Shown: positions 33,473-38,396 of the stretch, piece by piece
Layout: every line of letters starts with the position of its first letter
Position numbering within the stretch: the stretch's first letter is position 1
Origin: an uncultured Bacilli bacterium
GTDB taxonomy: Bacteria > Bacillota_I > Bacilli_A > RF39 > UBA660
Assembly (NCBI GenBank): GCA_947628485.1
Contig: CANRAA010000006.1
Location: forward strand, 1-38,396
Length of the DNA: 38,396 nucleotides
Direction: 5' to 3'
Notes under the pieces: model-generated
The model's input: the letters and a program-made list of their open reading frames with translations, nothing else
Told to the model about the DNA's origin: nothing
The model's database searches: none
Position numbers and translations under genes: made by a program

Positions 33473-33630
33473 TCGAAGTGGATTTATAAGACATATTTAC
33501 CCTGTCAAACCTCTTTATATATTAAAAACTTATCCTATCATTACTTTTTATTTTTAATATCAACTACCAAAACAATAAATCCACTTCAAAAATAAATGAT
33601 GAGATTATTTTTTTTCTCATCATTTTTCTT
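33473..33630 (+). ncRNA. Candidate small structured RNA with 13-bp closing helix (6S-like shape)
   Basis: The predicted transcript 5' end GAAGTGGATTTAT (33475-33487) is perfectly complementary to ATAAATCCACTTC (33575-33587). Inside are a small GACA/TGTC hairpin and an apical ATATTAAAAA/TTTTTAATAT stem with a large bubble between. A terminator hairpin follows. There is no ORF. Paired ends, a central bubble and an apical stem recall 6S RNA, but it is short (about 115 nt plus terminator). It lacks the SRP RNA GGAA/AGCA motif. It is divergent from recA and convergent with dnaI. Confidence 0.6.
33596..33630 (+). terminator. Terminator of the small RNA, shared with dnaI
   Basis: ATGATGAGA, T-rich loop, TCTCATCAT, then TTTTTCTTTTTC. 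The 9-bp stem includes the dnaI TGA stop on the other strand, so it may serve both directions. Confidence 0.7.
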
Positions 33631-34513
33631 TTTCTTCTCGGTAGTTATTACCAAGAAGTTCAATATCATAAGTTAAATATTTAATTCTTTCCATTATTCT
33701 TTTTGCTTTAACCGCATCTTCTCTTTCTTTAGTTAAACTTAGAGTTTGCATTAATTCATCCCTATTTAAATTAGATGTAAAGAAAGTCGTTAAGCCTTTA
33801 TTCATCCTCGTTTGCAAGATAGTCCCAATTATTTCATCACGGCCCCACTCGGTTACTTTTTCGGCTCCAATGTCATCTAGAAGAAGGATATCCGCGTTTT
33901 CTAAAACATTAAGATTATCTCCTACCGCATTTAAGTTTTCTTTTAATTTACGTAAAAGTTCCGGAACATAAACAATCTCGACTCTTACTTTATATTTAAG
34001 TTTAATTTCATTTAATAAAGCGGCGATTAAAAAAGTTTTACCCGTACCAAAATTACCATGTAAGTAAAGTCCTTTATTAAAGCCATAGGGATTATAATTA
34101 TCATAAAAGTTTTTTAACCATTTAATGACTTCCGTTCTATTTTTGGTAATTTTGATATCTTTTAACCTAGCATTTTCCATTAATTTTTCACTTGTATTTT
34201 TATTATTTATTTCCTTTTGCGCCTCTTTTTGATATTTACAAGGTCTATATGTAAAAGACAAGTTACTTTCATTCACGATAGGAAAATACACATAACCATT
34301 TACTTTATTTTGGCATTCATATAAACCCTTACATTTTTGACAATGCGAAAGTTCTTCTAAAGTATCATTTAATTTAACAACATTTTTCTTGGCTTCTTCT
34401 TCAATTATTTTTATTTTTTTAACTAAACCTTTAAACTTTTCATCTTGCATCGCTTTTAAATATTCTTTTTCTTGATTTTTACTAACCTTTTTAGTATCGA
34501 CTTTTATTTCCAT
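33620..34513 (-). CDS. dnaI: Primosomal helicase loader DnaI
   Basis: This AAA+ ATPase loads the replicative helicase with DnaB and DnaD. The N-terminal zinc-binding region has LSHCQKCKGLYECQNKVNGYVYFP (about 52-76). The AAA+ domain has LHGNFGTGKTFLIAALLNEI (Walker A) and ADILLLDDIGAEKVTEWGRDEI (Walker B). Arg finger and sensor regions fit TFFTSNLNRDELMQTL. Length 297 aa. It starts immediately after dnaB, giving a dnaB-dnaI operon as in other Bacilli. The stop is TGA. Confidence 0.93.
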   Translation of the reverse strand: MEIKVDTKKVSKNQEKEYLKAMQDEKFKGLVKKIKIIEEEAKKNVVKLNDTLEELSHCQKCKGLYECQNKVNGYVYFPIVNESNLSFTYRPCKYQKEAQKEINNKNTSEKLMENARLKDIKITKNRTEVIKWLKNFYDNYNPYGFNKGLYLHGNFGTGKTFLIAALLNEIKLKYKVRVEIVYVPELLRKLKENLNAVGDNLNVLENADILLLDDIGAEKVTEWGRDEIIGTILQTRMNKGLTTFFTSNLNRDELMQTLSLTKEREDAVKAKRIMERIKYLTYDIELLGNNYREEKEK

Positions 34514-34514
34514 C

Positions 34515-35792
34515 TTAATTAAACTCCTTCAATAAATCTTTTAATTCGGCTTCCTCTTCCACATTTAAACTTTCATCTTCAATTTTTTGATTAAACCAAA
34601 TTGGGGTTTTAACAACTTCGGTATTCTTAATACTTTGGGGTGTTTTTTTCAAACTTCTTTGATGTTCTTTTTCCGCAAATTCCATCGCTTCTTTCGCCGT
34701 TTTTAAATTAGCCCTTTTCCATTGGGAAGCAATCGTTTCTACATAAGCCGAGGTAAGTTTATTATTATTTTTTCTTAAGACATAATCAATTAAGACATTC
34801 ACAACGGCAGGAGGTAGTTCTAAATCAATAATAAGATGCTCTAAAAGTTTTAAATCTCTTCCCGTTGGTTTTACATTATGATATTTATGTCTTAAAAAAT
34901 CATAAGGGGAAGTATTTTCAAAGACCGCAATTATTCTTCCTCTTTTAGAATTATCTCCGAGAGGATTTTTTAAATAATCCGGTTGCGTACGATAAACTAA
35001 AGTAGGCAAAGATCCTGTTTTAAATTGATAATCTTTTCTTGCTAATATTCTTAACCCATTTTTATCAATGGCCCCATATTCATTTAAACAGCCTCTTATA
35101 AGTTCAATCATTTTTAAAGTATCAATATTATAAATAAAAGCTAAATTATCAATTAATTCTCGCGTTTTTTTATTAAATGTTTTCTCACTAATTAAACCCT
35201 TCGGAATAGAAGATATTATTTCATCATAATTAATCCGAGATGATGAGACAATACTATTTTTATGGACATCAACTAAATCGGTATTTAAATTAAACTTAGA
35301 AGTATCATATACTTCATCAATCTTTTTGGTAATTTCTGTATATTCTTTTAAATCAATCCTCGGCATTTTATATAAATTTTTTAGTTCATTATATTCTTTT
35401 TCTCCCACATTATTATAAAGAACAATATTTAAGATAGGATGGTTAAAAAACTCACTTGGCGTTAAAGGCGAATATAACTCATATAAATAATCATTAACAC
35501 TACCCTCTTTAACATAGCACTTCAAAAGACCAAAGGCCTCTAATGACTCTCTCGCTACCTTTATTTTACTAATATCACTTTTTAAACTCACCATTAAATG
35601 ATGATGAATTAAATCTTTACTCATAATATTATTAATATTTAAATCATTCCATAAAGTAAAATATAAAGATACCCCTAAAGAACCAATTAAAGGTTCATAT
35701 AAACTCATAATAACTAACCGATCTTTATCTGATAATATACTTTTATTAACGACAATATAACGATCTGCTGGTAAAAGAGTAACATTATTCAT
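34515..35792 (-). CDS. dnaB: Replication initiation/membrane attachment protein DnaB (Bacilli type)
   Basis: This is the initiation protein related to DnaD, not the replicative helicase. Of its 425 residues, the N-terminal winged-helix half begins LLPADRYIVVNKSILSDKDRLVIMSLYEPLIGSLGVSLYFTLW. The C-terminal DnaB_2/DnaD-like domain has LPPAVVNVLIDYVLRKNNNKLTSAYVETIASQWKRANLKTAKEAMEFAEKEH, including the YxxxIxxxW signature. It is followed by an acidic tail. AAGGAAG precedes the ATG. Confidence 0.92.
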   Translation of the reverse strand: MNNVTLLPADRYIVVNKSILSDKDRLVIMSLYEPLIGSLGVSLYFTLWNDLNINNIMSKDLIHHHLMVSLKSDISKIKVARESLEAFGLLKCYVKEGSVNDYLYELYSPLTPSEFFNHPILNIVLYNNVGEKEYNELKNLYKMPRIDLKEYTEITKKIDEVYDTSKFNLNTDLVDVHKNSIVSSSRINYDEIISSIPKGLISEKTFNKKTRELIDNLAFIYNIDTLKMIELIRGCLNEYGAIDKNGLRILARKDYQFKTGSLPTLVYRTQPDYLKNPLGDNSKRGRIIAVFENTSPYDFLRHKYHNVKPTGRDLKLLEHLIIDLELPPAVVNVLIDYVLRKNNNKLTSAYVETIASQWKRANLKTAKEAMEFAEKEHQRSLKKTPQSIKNTEVVKTPIWFNQKIEDESLNVEEEAELKDLLKEFN

Positions 35793-35892
35793 GAGTATCT
35801 TCCTTTCTTATATTTATTATATATTTATTACCATCCAAAAACAATCATAAATTTTTTTCTTTAGGCAACCTCACTATTTAAAGAAATTTTTT

Positions 35893-35921
35893 TGGCATAA
35901 ATTATAGTGGGATAGCATATT
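35893..35921 (+). promoter_or_regulatory. Putative promoter of the tasA-like operon
   Basis: TTGGCA, 17 bases, GCATAT, 30 bases before the ATG. The same hexamers and spacing occur at 13791-13819. A TATAGT lies in the spacer as an alternative -10. Confidence 0.4.
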
Positions 35922-35951
35922 GCATCATTTGAAAATGAAAGGAGTATTCTT

Positions 35952-36443
35952 ATGAAATTAAATCGTTTTTTAATTATCTTCATTTGTTTTATTTCTATCC
36001 TTTTTATGAGCGTAGGTTATTCCTCTTTTGCTGAAGACCTCTTAATCGGAGGCAATGCCGAAATTGTCGGAAAGTGGAACATCAAAATAACCAATGTTGA
36101 AGTTACTTATGCCTCTGCTGGTTTAAATGTTGATACCCCCACTTTTACGGATACCACTTTTGATTTTTCCCTTAAGTTAAATAAACCGGGTGATAAAGTA
36201 ATTTATACCATCAAAATTCAAAATGCCGGCACCATTGATGCCATTTTACAAAGTTTAGTATTTAATGAAGAAGTAGGTGGTTCTGAGGCCATTAGTTATA
36301 CGGTTAGTAAAACCCCAACGGATTTAAATGCGGGAGATACGACAACCTTAGAACTTACCATTACTTATAATGAAAGCACTACCCAATTACCTGAAGTTTT
36401 AACTAAAAGTTTATCGGGAACCATTACTTATGCTCAAAAATAA
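35952..36443 (+). CDS. TasA/camelysin-like secreted protein
   Basis: The 163-residue protein has a long signal peptide (NRFLIIFICFISILFMSVGYSSFAE) of the SipW-dependent kind. A single beta-sandwich follows with FDFSLKLNKPGDKVIYTIKIQNAGTIDAILQSL and LEAGDT-like NAGDTTTLELTITYN. This pattern is typical of TasA/CalY matrix or surface-fibre proteins. AGGAG lies before the ATG. It is the first gene of a three-gene operon in which the next gene encodes a SipW-type peptidase, its likely processing enzyme. A biofilm or surface-fibre role is inferred. Confidence 0.75.
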   Translation: MKLNRFLIIFICFISILFMSVGYSSFAEDLLIGGNAEIVGKWNIKITNVEVTYASAGLNVDTPTFTDTTFDFSLKLNKPGDKVIYTIKIQNAGTIDAILQSLVFNEEVGGSEAISYTVSKTPTDLNAGDTTTLELTITYNESTTQLPEVLTKSLSGTITYAQK

Positions 36444-36451
36444 GGTAAATT

Positions 36452-37507
36452 ATGAAAAAAAATATCTTTATTTACCTTAGCACTATTATTCTTATCCTTC
36501 TTCATCTTTTTTATTATTCCTTCTTAATTAAATATATTATTCCTCTTTTAGCCCTTATATATCTTATTTATAATTATCTTAATTATAAAAATATTATGAC
36601 TTTTAAAAATAAATATTATCTTCCTCTTATTATTCTAATTTCTTTATTATTTTTAAACTTTTATTTCGAAATTGGTCTTTTTTATGGGTATACTCTTAAT
36701 CCTTTAAAGCATATTTTAACTAACATCATAGATAGTATTATCCCTCTTATTAGTATCGAATTATTAAGACATAATCTAATAAATGATAAAAAGAACAAGC
36801 CCTTTATTATTACTCTTTTAATTATTTTTTTAGAACTTAACTATCATACTCTTTTCACTCTTAATCTAAGAAGAGATTTATATACTTATTTTTGTTCCGA
36901 AGTGATTCCTTTAATATTATCCAACTTTCTATTTACTTATTTAACTATCCATTTTCATTATACATATTCGATTATTTTAAATATATTAGATAAATTAATT
37001 ATTTATTTTGTTCCCTTTCTTCCTAAGACTAATTGGTACTTAATTGGCACCAGTAGTCTTATTAAAATAAGCTTATGCTTTATAATATTCCAATATATTT
37101 TCAATAAAAAACATAAAGTTAATATCTTTCCCTCATTTCTTACCATCATAATGGTAATATTACTCACTCTTTTTACTTTAGGTATGTTTAAATATGAAGC
37201 TATTGTTATTCTTTCTAATAGTATGTATCCCACTTTGCAAAAGGGAGATATAGTAATTTATGAAAAAGATATCCAAAATGTCCACGAAAAAGACATAATT
37301 GTTTTTGAAACTAAAGATAAAACGATTGTCCACCGGGTAGTTAAAAAAATTAATAATTCTTATTTAACTAAAGGTGATAATAACAATGTCATTGATAATT
37401 ATAAAGTAGATAAAAAAGACATTAAAGGCCTCTACAAATTTTCTTTAAAATACTTAGGACTTCCAGCAGTTTATTTAGATGAATTTTTAAATAAAGGAGG
37501 GACGTAA
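36452..37507 (+). CDS. SipW-type signal peptidase I with polytopic N-terminal extension
   Basis: The C-terminal third is an ER/archaeal-type signal peptidase: ILSNSMYPTLQKGDIVIYEK carries the catalytic Ser, TIVHRVVKK places His where bacterial enzymes have Lys, and TKGDNN...D gives the acidic residue. The first about 240 residues are a polytopic membrane region of six to seven helices, with LRRDLYTYFCSEVIPLILSNFLFTYLTI and PKTNWYLIGTSSLIK. It is far longer than Bacillus SipW (about 190 aa). Spacing to the tasA-like gene is eight bases with AGGTAA before the ATG. It probably processes that protein. Confidence 0.8.
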   Translation: MKKNIFIYLSTIILILLHLFYYSFLIKYIIPLLALIYLIYNYLNYKNIMTFKNKYYLPLIILISLLFLNFYFEIGLFYGYTLNPLKHILTNIIDSIIPLISIELLRHNLINDKKNKPFIITLLIIFLELNYHTLFTLNLRRDLYTYFCSEVIPLILSNFLFTYLTIHFHYTYSIILNILDKLIIYFVPFLPKTNWYLIGTSSLIKISLCFIIFQYIFNKKHKVNIFPSFLTIIMVILLTLFTLGMFKYEAIVILSNSMYPTLQKGDIVIYEKDIQNVHEKDIIVFETKDKTIVHRVVKKINNSYLTKGDNNNVIDNYKVDKKDIKGLYKFSLKYLGLPAVYLDEFLNKGGT

Positions 37508-37509
37508 CT

Positions 37510-38349
37510 TTGAAAAAATTTCCTTTATTATTTAAGTTTATATCTTTTATTTTAATTATCATCGGTTTAATTATTCTTATTCTTACATTTTTTAAACCAA
37601 ATCATCATAATTTAGATATTCAAAATAAATCTTCTTATGAAGTTACTTATAATGATAATAATTATTTTTCTAATAATATTATTCCTCAAAATAATTATTA
37701 CATTTCTTCTTTAATTAAAGATATTAATATTAATTATGATATTTTATTTAATAACTTAAAACAACAAAACTATACTTATAAAATAACTATAAAATTACAA
37801 TCTAATTATGAAAATAATCCTATCTTTGAAAAAGAATATCCCATAAAAGATAATCATTTAACAAACAATATTAATGAACAAATAGTTATTGATTATAATT
37901 ATTATCAAAATTATCTTAATAATTTTGAAAGTAATCTTAATCTTAAAACAAATTCATCTCTTTTAATAGAATTAAATATTATAGATAATGATACTATTCT
38001 AAATTATTTAAAGATTACTATTCCTTTAAATGAAAAAGTTATCTTTATAGAAGAAAATGATAATTTTAACAAACAAGAAATTAATGATTTTAATCATAAT
38101 TATTTTACTATTTCCATAATTCTTATTGCCTCAGGTATTTTTATTAATCTTTATTTTAATAAAAGTAATAACTTTAAAAGAATTATCAAAGAATATAAAA
38201 GTTTAATTATTAAAGTTTTAGATAATCCAAATATAAATAATTATCAAGTTATTAATATATCCTCAATTGAAGATTTAATTAAAATAGCTTTATCTAATGA
38301 TTTAAATATTTTAAATTATCTTACCTCCGGACAGTTTTTAAAAAAATAA
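37510..38349 (+). CDS. DUF5305-like membrane-anchored protein
   Basis: The 279-residue protein has an N-terminal helix (FKFISFILIIIGLIILILTFF) and an Asn-rich external domain of about 165 residues with NKSSYEVTYNDNNYFSNNIIPQNNYYISSLIKDININYDILF. A second helix at about 200-218 is followed by a short basic cytoplasmic tail. This layout and the Y.V.....YF....P...Y..SLI..I.....Y pattern match DUF5305 proteins, which often follow SipW-like peptidases. The start is a TTG eight bases after AAAGGAGGG. A role in export or assembly of the TasA-like protein is inferred from position only. Confidence 0.6.
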   Translation: MKKFPLLFKFISFILIIIGLIILILTFFKPNHHNLDIQNKSSYEVTYNDNNYFSNNIIPQNNYYISSLIKDININYDILFNNLKQQNYTYKITIKLQSNYENNPIFEKEYPIKDNHLTNNINEQIVIDYNYYQNYLNNFESNLNLKTNSSLLIELNIIDNDTILNYLKITIPLNEKVIFIEENDNFNKQEINDFNHNYFTISIILIASGIFINLYFNKSNNFKRIIKEYKSLIIKVLDNPNINNYQVINISSIEDLIKIALSNDLNILNYLTSGQFLKK

Positions 38350-38380
38350 CTTCCCAAACTTTTTTATTAGCCAATTAAAA

Positions 38381-38396
38381 AGATGCTTATTCATCT
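38381..38396. terminator. Possible terminator hairpin cut by the window end
   Basis: AGATG, six-base loop, CATCT at the very end, preceded by AAAA. The T tract, if any, lies outside the window. Confidence 0.3.

Noticed and set aside
33473-33630. SRP (4.5S) RNA
   Set aside because: Size fits, but the conserved GGAA loop and AGCA bulge are absent on both strands.

Overview
This is a low-GC (very A/T-rich) bacterial window with Bacilli-type gene content: dnaB-dnaI helicase loaders, RNase J and RNase Y, ParE-ParC, YlxM next to Ffh and FtsY, and YlbD/YlbE-like and YqfT-like proteins. Short lysine-rich proteins, two-gene surface modules and AGGTGA-N5-start ribosome sites fit an uncultured gut lineage near Erysipelotrichia/RF39. 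That placement is inference. TGA appears to be a stop (dnaI ends in TGA), so the code looks standard.

Layout. 1-5.7 kb: a dockerin-bearing glucosaminidase followed by a membrane-anchored cohesin-like protein, then small envelope and hypothetical genes. 5.8-6.6 kb: uppP. 6.6-8.4 kb: an ORF6N-PLD gene with a 0.9 kb upstream array of palindromes. 8.5-12.2 kb: a TtcA-like sulfurtransferase, a DUF6512-like membrane protein, and a large surface protein divergent from a small XRE regulator with symmetric operator-like sites. 12.2-13.9 kb: a second ORF6N-PLD gene with its own array. 14-19 kb: ylbE/ylbD-like genes and parC/parE. 19-20.5 kb: an LPG-synthase-type membrane protein and a candidate structured ncRNA with a consensus promoter and terminator. 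20.5-30.2 kb: efp, rpmG (absent from the ORF track), a class B PBP, yqfT-like, nfo, nusG-secE, ffh-ylxM-ftsY and RNase J. 30.2-35.8 kb: rny, a broken Bro-N gene with palindromes, recA, a second ncRNA candidate with a 13-bp closing helix, dnaI and dnaB. 35.9-38.3 kb: a TasA/camelysin-like secreted protein, a SipW-type signal peptidase and a DUF5305-like protein.

The outstanding signal is the palindrome system. About twenty 25-33 bp inverted repeats share the plan TTGAGGTCnCA-AAA/ATT-TGnGACCTCAA. Their arms vary by paired changes that keep the symmetry (CCC/GGG, CGC/GCG, CAC/GTG, TTC/GAA, TCC/GGA, CAA/TTG). Translated in one frame they read LRSQIVTSS, LRSQFATLE, LKFQNGTSN, LRSQIGTSK and so on. 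This is the variable motif inside the ORF6N domain itself, and the neighbouring intact ORF6N gene carries such a palindrome in its coding sequence at exactly that motif. The two ORF6N genes have near-identical promoters and leaders, yet the palindromes embedded in those flanks differ symmetrically. A broken Bro-N gene elsewhere carries a palindrome over its ELSEKIGQLK codons. I infer a palindrome-based diversification, recognition or mobility system tied to ORF6N/Bro-N antirepressor-like proteins, here fused to a PLD-nuclease-like domain.
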